A stretch of 64,000 nucleotides of DNA from Deinococcus sedimenti. GTDB lineage: Bacteria > Deinococcota > Deinococci > Deinococcales > Deinococcaceae. How positions within the stretch are numbered: position 1 is the stretch's first letter; each line of letters begins with the position of its first letter. The stretch spans positions 372,001 to 436,000 of the forward strand of contig NZ_BMQN01000002.1 in assembly GCF_014648135.1 (NCBI RefSeq), read 5' to 3'. A program made the translations under genes and the position numbers. A model generated the notes under the pieces. It saw nothing but the letters and a program-made list of their open reading frames with translations, was not told the DNA's origin and made no database searches. Of this stretch, positions 26,438 to 38,476 are shown piece by piece.

Positions 26438-27610
26438 ATGCGCAAATCACTGATCATCGCGTCCACCCTGGCCCTCAGCCTCGGCGCAGCCAGCGCCCAG
26501 ACCACCACCACGACCGCCGCCCCCGCCCAGGTCACCCTGAGCGACGTTCCCGCCGGTCACTGGGCCAAAGACGCCGTGGACAAGATCGTTCAGTGCGGCC
26601 TGATCCAGGGCTTCCCCGACGGCACGTACCGTGGCAACGAGAACCTCACCCGCTACCAGGCGGCCCTGATCTTCTACCGCGCCCTCCAGACGGGCGCCCT
26701 GAGCGGCTGTGGCTTCGGCGCGACCGACATGACCACCATCGCCAACGGCATGCAGGAAGTCAGCACCGAACTGGCCGCCATCGCCAGCCGCGTCACCGAC
26801 CTCGAGAAACTCACGGCCGACCAGCAGGCCCGCATCGACGCCCTTGAAGCGAAGATCAACGGCATGGATACCGGCGCCGCCAGCACCGACGTCGTGGCAC
26901 TGAACGCCCGCATCGACGCGCTGGAAGCTGCCATCCGCAACATCCCCGCCGGTCCCCAGGGTCCCGCTGGCCCGACCGGTCCCCAGGGCCCCGCTGGTCC
27001 TGCCGGCCCCCAGGGTCCCGCCGGCACCAGCACCTCGGCCACCGTGACCACCCCTACTCCCACCACCAGCACCACCGTCGTGATCGGCGAGCCCACCCCC
27101 ACCGTCACCACCCCCGCCCGTGACATCTATGCCGGCGTGTACGGCAGCGCCAAGATGGCCGGGAAAGGCTCCGAATGCCTGAGCCTGTCGGACAAGAAGA
27201 CACCAGTCAACTACTGCCTGGGTGGCGGAGCGGTCGTCGGTAAGAACAACGTCGTCGGTCCGATCGGCGCCCGCGTCTCTGCCGAATACCAGCCCGGCTG
27301 GAATGCCGTCAGCGCCGACGTGAACGCCACCTACGCCCTGAACACGGGCAGCCGCGTCACCCCCTACGTGGGCGCCGGCCTGGGTCTGACCAGTGGCCAG
27401 CAGCGCAACAACACCAGCCAGAACGTCAGTGACGTGTACGTGAATGCCATCGCGGGTGTGGACTTCAACATCACCGACAGCATCGCCGTGTTCGCCGAGT
27501 ACAACGGCCGCTACTACACCAGCAACAAGGGCTACGCCACCGGGCTCGACAGCGGCGCGGGCAACGGCCTGAGCAACGGCGTGAAAGCCGGCGTCAAGTT
27601 CTTCTTCTAA
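26438..27610 (+). CDS. SLH-domain, collagen-like, outer-membrane beta-barrel protein
   Basis: 390 residues. The signal peptide MRKSLIIASTLALSLGAASA is followed by a Thr-rich stretch and one SLH domain (about 36-86: SDVPAGHWAKDAVDKIVQ, then GFPDGTYRGNENLTRYQAA). Next comes a coiled coil (about 95-165), then about eight Gly-Pro-x / Gly-x-x triplets (PQGPAGPTGPQGPAG and on, near 170-193). A Thr/Pro linker leads to a C-terminal barrel ending in Phe-Phe-Phe. SLH domains of Deinococcus/Thermus envelope proteins attach the outer layer to the wall; coiled coil and collagen-like triplets both suggest a trimer. The AAGGAG SD sits 8 bases before ATG 26438. A good terminator follows. Confidence 0.85.
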   Translation: MRKSLIIASTLALSLGAASAQTTTTTAAPAQVTLSDVPAGHWAKDAVDKIVQCGLIQGFPDGTYRGNENLTRYQAALIFYRALQTGALSGCGFGATDMTTIANGMQEVSTELAAIASRVTDLEKLTADQQARIDALEAKINGMDTGAASTDVVALNARIDALEAAIRNIPAGPQGPAGPTGPQGPAGPAGPQGPAGTSTSATVTTPTPTTSTTVVIGEPTPTVTTPARDIYAGVYGSAKMAGKGSECLSLSDKKTPVNYCLGGGAVVGKNNVVGPIGARVSAEYQPGWNAVSADVNATYALNTGSRVTPYVGAGLGLTSGQQRNNTSQNVSDVYVNAIAGVDFNITDSIAVFAEYNGRYYTSNKGYATGLDSGAGNGLSNGVKAGVKFFF

Positions 27611-27627
27611 ACCTCGTCCTAGTGATG

Positions 27628-27654
27628 AACCCCGGCTCTGCGCCGGGGTTTTCT
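27628..27654 (+). terminator. Rho-independent terminator of the SLH gene
   Basis: AACCCCGG (27628-27635) pairs with CCGGGGTT (27643-27650), 7-base loop, followed by TTCT so that the T-run reads TTTTCT. It lies 18 bases after the stop. Confidence 0.85.
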
Positions 27655-27758
27655 CGTGTTTCCAGAGAGGATGGAAAGTTGACTGACAAAGGTGTTCGAT
27701 TGAAGGTCAGGGTGTTTACCCGTCCACTCCACGTCCTGCCCCTGTCTTTCTCAGGTGT

Positions 27759-27815
27759 CGATTCAGAGGTCTCGAGGGAGATCATCAAGACCTCCGATTT
27801 CTGCTGTGAAACAGC
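27759..27815 (+). repeat. Dispersed hairpin repeat, family 2, copy 1
   Basis: Contains ATTCAGAGGTCTCGAGGG (27761-27778). The core TCAGAGGTCTCGAGGG is identical to the copy at about 41921 and close to that at 47081. GAGGTCT and AGACCTC form a 7-bp hairpin. It sits just upstream of the LapA-like gene promoter. Confidence 0.5.
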
Positions 27816-27851
27816 GACAGACCTCCGCCAGAGCGACTACACTGTGCGGTG

Positions 27852-28193
27852 ATGCGGCTCGTTTCCTTCCTTCAGGTGCTGCTCCTGCTGGGTATCGCCG
27901 CGTACCTGGCACTCGTGACCCTGGAAAACCCCGGCGTGGTCCGCCTGCCCCTCCCCACCGGCAGCGGCGAACTGACCGTGCCGGTGGGTGCAGGAGTGAC
28001 GCTATTCCTGCTGCTTGGGGTGCTGTTCGCGACCCTGCTCCTCCTGCCTTCCCTGTGGAGCGAGCGGATGCGCCGCACGCGCGAGGCCCGACTGCGGCGG
28101 CAGTCAGAAGACCGGCTGACCGCCACCCTTCAGGCCCGGCTGGGAACAGCGACACTCCCGGACCCCGTCACGGCGTCTGAGGCGACTCCGTGA
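27852..28193 (+). CDS. LapA-like (DUF1049) small membrane protein
   Basis: 113 residues. Two membrane segments (FLQVLLLLGIAAYLALVTL and a second around VTLFLLLGVLFATLLLL) flank a short loop ENPGVVRLPLPTG, and a basic coiled tail RMRRTREARLRRQSEDRL follows. This is the layout of LapA/DUF1049 proteins, involved in lipopolysaccharide or envelope assembly in other bacteria. ATG 27852 is preferred; GTG 27849 is in frame directly before it. TACACT (27838-27843) is 8 bases before the ATG. The TGA overlaps the recJ GTG (GTGA). Confidence 0.75.
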   Translation: MRLVSFLQVLLLLGIAAYLALVTLENPGVVRLPLPTGSGELTVPVGAGVTLFLLLGVLFATLLLLPSLWSERMRRTREARLRRQSEDRLTATLQARLGTATLPDPVTASEATP

Positions 28194-30295
28194 CCGCGCC
28201 CCGCTGGGTCCTGGCACCGCCCGCCAGCCGCAAGGAACTGCTGCGCGTCATGCGGGAATGGCGGGTGTCGCCCCCACTGGCGCAGGTCCTCACGGGGCGG
28301 CACCTCACCCCCGCGCTGCTGGACCCGCCCCTGACGCTGACGCCGAACCCGGCGCTGCGCGAGGCCGCCCGGCGCATCGTGACCGCGATCAGGGCGAAGC
28401 AGCGCATCCGCATCCACGGGGACTACGACGCGGACGGCGTCAGTGCCACCGCCACTCTGGTCCTGGGCCTGCGGGACCTGGGCGCTGACGTGCACGGCTT
28501 CATCCCGCACCGCCTGAACGAGGGGTACGGTGTCCACCCGGACAAGGTCGAGGAGCACGCCGCCGCCTGCGACCTGCTCGTGACCGTGGACTGCGGCGTC
28601 ACCAATCTGGAGGAGGTCGCGGCCCTGATCGCGCGGGGCGTGCAGGTCATCGTCACGGACCACCACGCGCCCGGCGACGACTTCCCCGACGCGCTGGTCG
28701 TCCACCCACGCCTCACGAGCGGCTACGACCATGACCTGCACAACCTGACCGGCGCGGGCGTCGCGTACCACCTCCTGTGGGCCGTTCATGAGGAACTCGG
28801 GCTGCCGGAACCGCGCGCCCTGACGGCGCTCGCGACCCTGGGCACCGTCGCCGACGTCGCGCCTCTCATCGGGGAGAACCGCGCGCTGGTCCGCGCCGGA
28901 CTGGACGCCCTGCGCGACACAACCCTGCCGGGCCTGCGCGCCCTGCTCGACTCCGGCCGCGTGAAACGCCCCACCGCGCGGGACGTGGCGTTCATCCTCG
29001 CGCCGCGCATCAACGCTGCCGGACGCCTCGGCGAGGCCGACGTCGCCCTGGACCTGCTGACCACCCCCAGCGCGCACGACGCCAGCCGCCTCGCGGAATA
29101 CCTCGAGATCCGCAACCAGGAACGCCGCAAACTCCAGGACGACATGTTCCAGCACGCCCTGACCCTCGCCGACCCAACCGAGCCCGCGCTGGTCGTCACG
29201 CACCCCGACTGGCACGCGGGCGTCATGGGCATCGTCGCCAGCAAACTCGTCGACGCGTACCACAAACCCGTGTTCATCGTCGCGCAGGGCAAGGGCTCCG
29301 TGCGGTCCACACCCGGCATCAGCGCCGTCGAGGGCCTGCGCTACAGCCAAGACCTCCTGAAACGCTACGGTGGGCACCCCGGCGCCGCCGGATTCGCCAT
29401 CGACCCCACCAACATGAACGCCTTCCGCGACCGCATCCACGCGTACGCCCGCCAGTTCCCCACCCCCTTAGCGCAGGTCCGCCTGGACGCACCGCTGCCC
29501 GCGCTGGCCGCCAGCCTCGACCTGCTCCAGGAAACGCACACCTTCGAACCATTCGGCGAGGGGCACGCCCTGCCGCTGTGGCACCTGCGCGAACCCCTCA
29601 CCGAGACCCGCCTGGTCGGCAAGAAAGGCAACAGCCTCCAGTTCAAGGTCGCGGGCCTGCGCGGCATCAAATTCGACGAGACCGACGACGCACCCGGCGA
29701 ACGCGACCTGGGCGCGCACCTCGTCAGCAGCGAATGGCGCGGCCAGACCCGCCTGGAATTCCACGGACAGGCCCTGCGCCCCACCGCCCCCATCGACCTC
29801 GACGCCCCCACCCCCGAGCGGCCCACCCCGCGCCTGAACCCCAAAGCCGCCATGGAACACCTCCGCGCCGGAGCCAGCGCCTACGCCGAAGGACCCGTCG
29901 CCGCGTACCTGCGTGACAACGTCCCCGGCCTCACCCTGGTCACAGGCACGGACATGCACCCCGGCGGGGAACTCATCCTGTACGCCCTCCCACCCGAGGA
30001 CACCCTGCGCGGCTGGCTGCACGCCACGCAGGCCCGCCCCACCGCCAGCCTCGCCTTCGCGTTCGGCCCCAAGACCCTCGCGGAACTCGAAGGTAGCCTC
30101 AGCCGACACCACCTCAGCGTCCCACCCGCCAACCCCCTCCTGAACCCCGGCACCCTGGAAGCCGCCGCCGACGCCTACCGCCGCTGGCAGTGGGCCCACC
30201 ACTGGCGCACCCTCAGCGACGACGGCTGGACCGCCAGCGTCCACGCCATGCTCGGCGAACCCGTACAGGAACGGGAAGCGGTCAGCGCCGACTGA
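28190..30295 (+). CDS. recJ: Single-stranded-DNA-specific exonuclease RecJ
   Basis: 701 residues. RecJ degrades single-stranded DNA 5-prime to 3-prime in recombination and repair. DHH phosphoesterase motifs are intact: HGDYDADGVSA (76-86), VDCGVTN, VTDHHAPGDDF with DHH at 157-159, APRINAAGRLGEADVAL, and the DHHA1 motif YGGHPGAAGFAI, followed by an OB-like domain and a C-terminal extension (about 540-701) of the Deinococcus type. RecJ supports the RecFOR route, important in Deinococcus, which lacks RecBC. The GTG start overlaps the stop of the LapA-like gene. Single-gene expression from upstream is likely. Confidence 0.95.
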   Translation: MTAPRWVLAPPASRKELLRVMREWRVSPPLAQVLTGRHLTPALLDPPLTLTPNPALREAARRIVTAIRAKQRIRIHGDYDADGVSATATLVLGLRDLGADVHGFIPHRLNEGYGVHPDKVEEHAAACDLLVTVDCGVTNLEEVAALIARGVQVIVTDHHAPGDDFPDALVVHPRLTSGYDHDLHNLTGAGVAYHLLWAVHEELGLPEPRALTALATLGTVADVAPLIGENRALVRAGLDALRDTTLPGLRALLDSGRVKRPTARDVAFILAPRINAAGRLGEADVALDLLTTPSAHDASRLAEYLEIRNQERRKLQDDMFQHALTLADPTEPALVVTHPDWHAGVMGIVASKLVDAYHKPVFIVAQGKGSVRSTPGISAVEGLRYSQDLLKRYGGHPGAAGFAIDPTNMNAFRDRIHAYARQFPTPLAQVRLDAPLPALAASLDLLQETHTFEPFGEGHALPLWHLREPLTETRLVGKKGNSLQFKVAGLRGIKFDETDDAPGERDLGAHLVSSEWRGQTRLEFHGQALRPTAPIDLDAPTPERPTPRLNPKAAMEHLRAGASAYAEGPVAAYLRDNVPGLTLVTGTDMHPGGELILYALPPEDTLRGWLHATQARPTASLAFAFGPKTLAELEGSLSRHHLSVPPANPLLNPGTLEAAADAYRRWQWAHHWRTLSDDGWTASVHAMLGEPVQEREAVSAD

Positions 30296-30361
30296 ACAGC
30301 GTCCAAGTATCTAACGGTCTAGCGTCTGTGCGGGAGAGGTACTCCCTTGTACGCTTCGTTC

Positions 30362-30715
30362 GTGACGGACCCCAGCACGGATGCCCTGCCGGATGAACTC
30401 AAGAACGGTGCTCAGTGGCTACGACACGTTTTTCCAGATGGGATTCCTGAGCAGCAGTACCATGCACTTCTCGCTGTGCTTGATCCTGAATTCTCCGATC
30501 GGCAACTCGCCCGGCTCATCGCCCATGTCACAGGGCGCGACTATGCTTACGTGCTCAATGACCTCTACCGTATTCAGGCCACCCTGCCTGCCGACCTGGA
30601 CCTTGAGCCTGTCCGACAGCACTTGAACAATCAAGGATTCCCTGATGCCTTGGACGCCGACGGCTCACACGCCAAGTCGTCACTACAGCACCCTCACCAC
30701 GGTCGTGATCGATAA
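30362..30715 (+). CDS. Hypothetical helical protein (possibly DUF3349-like)
   Basis: 117 residues from GTG 30362, chosen because TACGCT (30350-30355) ends 6 bases upstream. The longer TTG frame at 30347 would begin before that box. The segment QWLRHVFPDGIPEQQYHALLAVLD, quoted here in part, with a following helix pair resembles the actinobacterial DUF3349 pattern, but this is by eye. No Cys, no membrane segment. Base composition is more AT-rich than in recJ before it, so it may be an accessory gene. Function unknown. Confidence 0.55.
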   Translation: MTDPSTDALPDELKNGAQWLRHVFPDGIPEQQYHALLAVLDPEFSDRQLARLIAHVTGRDYAYVLNDLYRIQATLPADLDLEPVRQHLNNQGFPDALDADGSHAKSSLQHPHHGRDR

Positions 30716-30797
30716 TCTAGCGTTTTGAGAAGGAGTCAGCTTGATGTGAGTGCGGTCACCCCATTCCTGTGCGTTCAAGTCATCGTCCCTCAGCCCT

Positions 30798-31814
30798 TCA
30801 CGTTCCCGTGACGCGGCGGGCGAGGGTCCAGCCGCTGAGGAGTGCGGTTTCCACGCGGGGGCCGTGCTCGTCGGGGGTGAACCAGTCGCCGCACCAGCCG
30901 AGGCGTAGTTCGGGGTCCCAGTGGCATGGGCCGGGCGCGGGGCGGGTGGGGATGGCGTAGCGCCAGCGGTGCGCGAAGGTGTGCAGGGTGGGGGGGAGGT
31001 CGCCCGTGATCTCGGTGGCGGCGCGCAGCAGGTCGGGTATGACCTCGTCCGGGGTGCGGTCGAGGTTCGCGCGGCTCCAGTCGGGCGTGGCGTGCAGGGT
31101 CAGCGCGGGCGGGTGCCCGGCGGGGCGTTTGGTGTGCTCGCGCGCCAGCCACTCCAGGATGGGGTGGTCGGCGCGCAGGGCGGGCCAGGTGACGTCCAGA
31201 TCGTGTTCCAGCACGATGCCTGCCGCCCAGCACGGCGCGTACTCGACGGCGGCGACCCGTTCGGCGGTGCCCTCGGAGTCGCTGCCGCGTAGGTCGAGGT
31301 CCGCCAGGAGGGGGGCCAGTTGCGGCGCGGGCAGGTTCAGGAGGAGCGTCCCGGCGTCCCAGGTGGCACCGTCGCGGGTGTGGACGCGCCAGCCGCCGGG
31401 GCGGCGTTCCAGGCTGGTGACGGTTACGCCGGTGGTGACCTCCAGCCCACGGGCGAGGGTGCGGCCCAGGGTGCTGAGGCCCTGCGGGGGCGCGTAGCGG
31501 GGGTGCCCGTCGCCACCACCGCTGATCTGACCGGCCTCCCCGCGGGGGATGCCGCGCGTCCACTCGGCGTTCCAGCCTTCCCGCACCCCTGCCTCGGCCA
31601 GTGCGCGGGTGCGGTCGTGGCGGGCGGTGAAGAACCGCGCCCCGTGATCCAGTCGCGCCTCGCGCCCGTCGGGGAGGGCCACGCGGCGGGTGGCGGCGCG
31701 GCCCGACACGCCCCGCACCTTGTCCAGCAGCGTGACGTGCTGCCCCGCCGCGCCCAGGTCACGCGCCGCGGCCAGCCCGCCCAGGCCCGCCCCGACCATC
31801 AGCACGCCCGGCAT
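30798..31814 (-). CDS. FAD-dependent oxidoreductase, renalase/amine-oxidase-like
   Basis: 338 residues with an N-terminal FAD motif GAGLGGLAAARDL (about 8-20), then DKVRGVSGRAATRR and HGARFFTARHD, the typical spacing of renalase-like NAD(P)/FAD oxidoreductases. The C-terminal FAD contact LGWCGDWFTPDEHGPRVETA is intact. Substrate unknown. It starts 3 bases after the stop of the CoA-binding protein and belongs to a three-gene string hemL, CoA-binding protein, oxidoreductase. Whether it acts in tetrapyrrole metabolism is only suggested by position. Confidence 0.8.
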   Translation of the reverse strand: MPGVLMVGAGLGGLAAARDLGAAGQHVTLLDKVRGVSGRAATRRVALPDGREARLDHGARFFTARHDRTRALAEAGVREGWNAEWTRGIPRGEAGQISGGGDGHPRYAPPQGLSTLGRTLARGLEVTTGVTVTSLERRPGGWRVHTRDGATWDAGTLLLNLPAPQLAPLLADLDLRGSDSEGTAERVAAVEYAPCWAAGIVLEHDLDVTWPALRADHPILEWLAREHTKRPAGHPPALTLHATPDWSRANLDRTPDEVIPDLLRAATEITGDLPPTLHTFAHRWRYAIPTRPAPGPCHWDPELRLGWCGDWFTPDEHGPRVETALLSGWTLARRVTGT

Positions 31815-31817
31815 GCG

Positions 31818-32246
31818 TTACAGGAGCGCCCGGTGATCGGCGAGCAGGCAGCGGTCCTGCACGACGTCGATGCCGCGCGCCGCGAGTTCGCGGGCGGTCG
31901 CGTCGTCGCGGATGCCGAGCTGCAACCACACCACCTTCGGCGGGGTGGTCATGGCCAGGATGTCGGGCAGGTGCTCGCGCACCTTGTCGCTGCGGCGGAA
32001 CACGTCCACGATGTCCACCGGGGTCGTGATCTCCGCCAGGGTCGCCACGGCCTTGTGCCCGAAGAAGCTCTCGCCGCGCGCCGCCAGCGCCGGGTTCACC
32101 GGGATGATCGTGTACCCCTGGCGGTGCATGTACTCCGGCACGTAGTACGCGGGTTTCATGGCGTCGTGATGGAAGCCCACCACGGCGATCACCTTGTGGT
32201 CGGTGAGGATCTGCCGCACCTGCGCCGTCTGGGTCACCAGGGTCAT
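31818..32246 (-). CDS. CoA-binding domain protein (YccU-like)
   Basis: 142 residues forming one Rossmann-like CoA-binding domain: VIAVVGFHHDAMKPAYYVPEYM, GYTIIPVNP, PVDIVDVFRRSDKV, VVWLQLGIRDDATARELA, and VQDRCLLADHR. In family members a G-x-x-x-x-x-K-x-S pattern binds CoA; here the equivalent reads GFHHDAMKPAYYV. The ATG overlaps the hemL stop (ATGA), so it is translated together with hemL. Function is not established in any organism that I know of. Confidence 0.85.
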   Translation of the reverse strand: MTLVTQTAQVRQILTDHKVIAVVGFHHDAMKPAYYVPEYMHRQGYTIIPVNPALAARGESFFGHKAVATLAEITTPVDIVDVFRRSDKVREHLPDILAMTTPPKVVWLQLGIRDDATARELAARGIDVVQDRCLLADHRALL

Positions 32247-33604
32247 GCGCCCAGGTCCCGGCCCAGATCGAGGTACGCGGCCCGAGCGGCGTCCAGCGTG
32301 GCGTTCAATTCCGCGTCGCCGTGCACGCCACTGACGAAGATGCTCTCGAACTGGCTGGGCGCCCAGTACACGCCCCGGCCCAGCATGCCCTGGAACCAGC
32401 GGGCGAAGGCCTTCGTGTCGCTCGCGGCGGCGTCCGTGTACGTCCGCACGCTGCCGTCCGGCGCGTCCAGGTGGAAGGCGGTCAGCATGCTGCCGATGTG
32501 GTTGATGCTGATCGGCACGCCCGCTGCTGACGCCGCGTCCCGCAGACCGTCGGCCAGTGCCGTCGTGTACGCCCCCAGTCGCGCGTACAGGTCCGGGTCG
32601 GCCTCCAGCGCACTCAGGGTCGCTAGGCCCGCCGCCATCGCCAGCGGGTTCCCGCTGAGCGTCCCCGCCTGATACACCGGACCCTGCGGCGACACGAAGT
32701 CCATCACCTCGGCGCGGCCCCCGTACGCGCCCACCGGCAGGCCACCGCCGATGATCTTGCCCCAGCAGATCAGATCCGGACGCAGGCCCAGCAGGCCCGT
32801 CGCGCCGCCCAGCGACAGCCGGAAGCCCGTCATGACCTCGTCCGCGATCAGCAGCGCCCCGTGGGTCTTCACGCGGTGCAGCGCCGCCAGGAACTCCGGC
32901 GTGGGAATCAGCACCCCGGCGTTCCCCACCACCGGCTCGAAGATCACCGCCGCGACCTCCGATCCGCGCGCGGTCATCAGGGCGTCCAGCGCCGCCGGAT
33001 CGTTGTACTCGGTGACCAGCGTCAGGCCCGCGTACTCCTCGGGCACGCCCGCGCTGCTCGGGGCGGCCGCGCCCAGCGCCCCGTCCGCGTTCGTCAGCAG
33101 GCCACTCCCGGCCTCCACCAGCAGGCCGTCCGCGTGCCCGTGGTAGTTCCCGCGGAACTTCACGATGAACTTCCGGCCCGTCACGCCACGCGCCAGCCGC
33201 AGCGCACTCATGGTCGCCTCGGTGCCGCTGCTTACGAAGCGCACGCGGTCCACGCCCGTCAGGCGCGTCACGAGTTCCGCCAGCAGCACCTCCCGCTCGC
33301 CGGGCGCGCCGAAGCTCGTGCCGTACTGCAGCGCGTCCGCGATCGTCTCACGCACCGCCGGGTGGTTGTGCCCCAGGATCATCGGCCCCCACGACCCGAT
33401 GTAATCCAGCAGGCGCGTGCCGTCCGCGTCGGTCAGATACGCGCCGTCCGCGCGGGCGATGAAGCGCGGCGTGCCGCCCACGCTACGGAAGGCCCGCACC
33501 GGACTGTTCACCCCGCCCGGCGTGACGGCCCGTGCGCGCGCGAACAGCGCCTCCGAATGCGCCGTGGGCGTGGGCGTAGGAGCAGCTTGCAACTCGGTGG
33601 TCAT
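32243..33604 (-). CDS. hemL: Glutamate-1-semialdehyde 2,1-aminomutase
   Basis: 453 residues. This PLP enzyme makes 5-aminolevulinate in the C5 route to heme. Signatures: FARARAVTPGGVNSPVRAF, GSWGPMILGHNHPAV, VRFVSSGTEATMSALRLAR, KFRGNYHGHAD, LLIADEVMTGFR, and the PLP lysine in CWGKIIGGGLPVGAYGGR. TAAGGT (33612-33617, minus strand) ends 7 bases before ATG 33604, so the open frame further upstream is not coding. First gene of a coupled set with the CoA-binding protein and an FAD oxidoreductase. Confidence 0.95.
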   Translation of the reverse strand: MTTELQAAPTPTPTAHSEALFARARAVTPGGVNSPVRAFRSVGGTPRFIARADGAYLTDADGTRLLDYIGSWGPMILGHNHPAVRETIADALQYGTSFGAPGEREVLLAELVTRLTGVDRVRFVSSGTEATMSALRLARGVTGRKFIVKFRGNYHGHADGLLVEAGSGLLTNADGALGAAAPSSAGVPEEYAGLTLVTEYNDPAALDALMTARGSEVAAVIFEPVVGNAGVLIPTPEFLAALHRVKTHGALLIADEVMTGFRLSLGGATGLLGLRPDLICWGKIIGGGLPVGAYGGRAEVMDFVSPQGPVYQAGTLSGNPLAMAAGLATLSALEADPDLYARLGAYTTALADGLRDAASAAGVPISINHIGSMLTAFHLDAPDGSVRTYTDAAASDTKAFARWFQGMLGRGVYWAPSQFESIFVSGVHGDAELNATLDAARAAYLDLGRDLGA

Positions 33605-33727
33605 GCCCCCCACCTTACCGGAGGCCCGTGAGGCCCGTGGGCAACCCAGCGCACACTGACCGCAGCAGCTGGAGGAGGTCTGCACCGCGCGCCGGGCCGG
33701 ACGGGAGGGGCGCGCTACGCTGGCGGG

Positions 33728-35014
<1,287 letters not shown>

Positions 35015-35017
35015 ATG

Positions 35018-35081
35018 GTTGAAAGTTGATGGTTGATAGAGGGTCTTCCCTTCCATCAACCATCAACTATCGACCATCAAC
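35018..35081. repeat. Heptanucleotide repeat hairpin between proA and dxs
   Basis: The left arm is three tandem 7-mers, GTTGAAA GTTGATG GTTGATA (35018-35038). The right arm read on the minus strand is four, GTTGATG GTCGATA GTTGATG GTTGATG (35054-35081). The central 14 bp are a perfect inverted repeat. It lies 3 bases after the proA stop and 3 bases before the dxs stop, so it likely ends both transcripts. Confidence 0.8.
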
Positions 35082-35084
35082 CTG

Positions 35085-36970
<1,886 letters not shown>

Positions 36971-36974
<4 letters not shown>

Positions 36975-37669
36975 GGTTGTCCTCCTGAACGCGGGGCGAA
37001 GTTCCGCTCCGTCAGGAGCAGCCCCTCGGGCGTGCGTACCTCGCCCACGAACGGCGTGAACCACAGCTGCTGCGTGGCCGGGAACAGTCCGCCCACCGTG
37101 TCGCTGATCTGCCGTGTCACCACCCACACGTCGAAGCGCCCGCCCGGCGTCCTCACCGTGCGGCGCTCCTGCACCAGGTAGGAGTACGTCAGGGTCCCTG
37201 TTCCCTTGACGGTCCCGTCGTCCCCGACGAGCGTCACCTGACTCTGCCCGGTCCAGGTGAGCCCCACCCGCCACGCCTCGGTCGCCGGGTACTCCAGCCA
37301 CGCGGGTTGCAGCCGCACGGTCACGCCCGGCTTGCGCAGACCCAGCAGCCGCACGCCCTGCGCGTCCGCCACGCGGTACCACGTCTGATCCGCGCCGCGT
37401 CCCGTCATGCGGGTGGCTGTCACGGCCTCTCCACCGAACAGCGTCGGGCCGAGGTTCTGCACCACGTACGGCACGCCACCGGCTGTCTCACCTTCCGGCT
37501 GGTACGCCCACCGGAGCCCGGTCTCCTGCGGGTAGAACGACACGCGACTCAGCGGCGTGCTGCTCTGCACGGTGCCCGGCGCACTCGCCTGCGGCGCGCA
37601 CGACCCCAGCCCGGCACACAACACCGAGCCCAGCAGGGCCGCCAGAAGGGAAAATCGGGGGGCGGGCAT
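36971..37669 (-). CDS. Hypothetical lipoprotein upstream of dxs
   Basis: 232 residues from ATG 37669. The signal peptide ends in the lipobox GLGSCAPQ (lipidated Cys near 24). The mature part is beta-rich ([50 protein letters not shown]), with no catalytic motif. TAAGCT (37677-37682, minus strand) lies 7 bases before the ATG and excludes a longer start at 37759. The stop overlaps dxs (ATGA). Why an envelope lipoprotein is coupled to dxs is unclear; the operon promoter seems to be this leaderless one. Confidence 0.65.
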
Positions 37670-37746
37670 GGGTCCAAGCTTAGAACGCCTCATTGCCCTC
37701 ATTCTGTCAGCAAACATGAAGTTCACCTGACGAACGTCCCCCCAAA

Positions 37747-37790
37747 GAGGGAGGGGCACCCGCAGCCGTGCCGCCGGGTGCCCCTCCCTC
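37747..37790 (-). terminator. Terminator hairpin downstream of pspA
   Basis: Perfect 15-bp stem (37747-37761 with 37776-37790) and a 14-base loop, 9 bases after the pspA stop. It is followed on the minus strand by TTTGGGGG, a weak U-run. Confidence 0.7.
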
Positions 37791-37798
37791 GCCGGATT

Positions 37799-38476
37799 TC
37801 AGCTGCCGCTGCCGCCGCCCTGCACCTTGGCCTTCAGGGCCGCCATGGCGTCGTCGAGCGCCTGACCGCGACCGAGGTCCTTGAGCTGCTCGTCGAAGTC
37901 GTTCTCCTTGCGCAGGTCCTGCATGGCGCGGTTGCGGTCCTCCATGCCGGAGACCTTCTGCTCCATCTCCTCGAAGGCGTCCATCGCGCCGCCCGCCTTG
38001 TCGAAACCGGACACGCGGTCCAGGGTCGCCCCGGCCTGCGCGGTCTTCTGCCGGGCAGCCAGCAGGCTCTTCTTGCTCTCCATCTCGTCGATCTTCGCTT
38101 CCAGCGCCCGCAGTTGCGTCTTGAGCTGCTCGACGGTGCTGGACTGCACCTGCAGCTGCTCCTCGAAGCCCGCCGCGAGATCCTTGGCGTTCTGCGAGCG
38201 GCGCAGCGCCTCGCGCGCCAGGTCCTCGCTGCCGCCACGCAGGGCCTCCTCGGCCTTCTTCTCGTACTCGGCAGCCATGCGGCGGTTGGTGTTCGCCTCA
38301 CGTTCCAGCTTGGCGTTCTGGCTCATGGCGTCGGCGACCTCGCTGCGGGCCTCGGCGTACGCGGCGCGCATGTCACGCAGCGCCTGCTCGATGATCTTGC
38401 CGGGGTCTTCAGCCTTGCTGATCAGGTCGTTCACGTTCGCGCGCAGCAGGCGCGAGAGGCGGTCAAGGATGCTCAT
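37799..38476 (-). CDS. pspA: PspA/IM30 family membrane-maintenance protein
   Basis: 225 residues, nearly all alpha-helical coiled coil after the amphipathic start MSILDRLSRLLRANVNDLI. Signatures: EDPGKIIEQALRDMRAAY, a long Glu/Lys/Ala-rich coil, and a short Gly/Ser tail (QGGGSGS). PspA, Vipp1 and relatives form ESCRT-III-like rods and rings on stressed membranes. No other psp gene is adjacent. SD AGGAGG before the ATG is strong. A perfect 15-bp hairpin follows the stop. Confidence 0.92.
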   Translation of the reverse strand: MSILDRLSRLLRANVNDLISKAEDPGKIIEQALRDMRAAYAEARSEVADAMSQNAKLEREANTNRRMAAEYEKKAEEALRGGSEDLAREALRRSQNAKDLAAGFEEQLQVQSSTVEQLKTQLRALEAKIDEMESKKSLLAARQKTAQAGATLDRVSGFDKAGGAMDAFEEMEQKVSGMEDRNRAMQDLRKENDFDEQLKDLGRGQALDDAMAALKAKVQGGGSGS

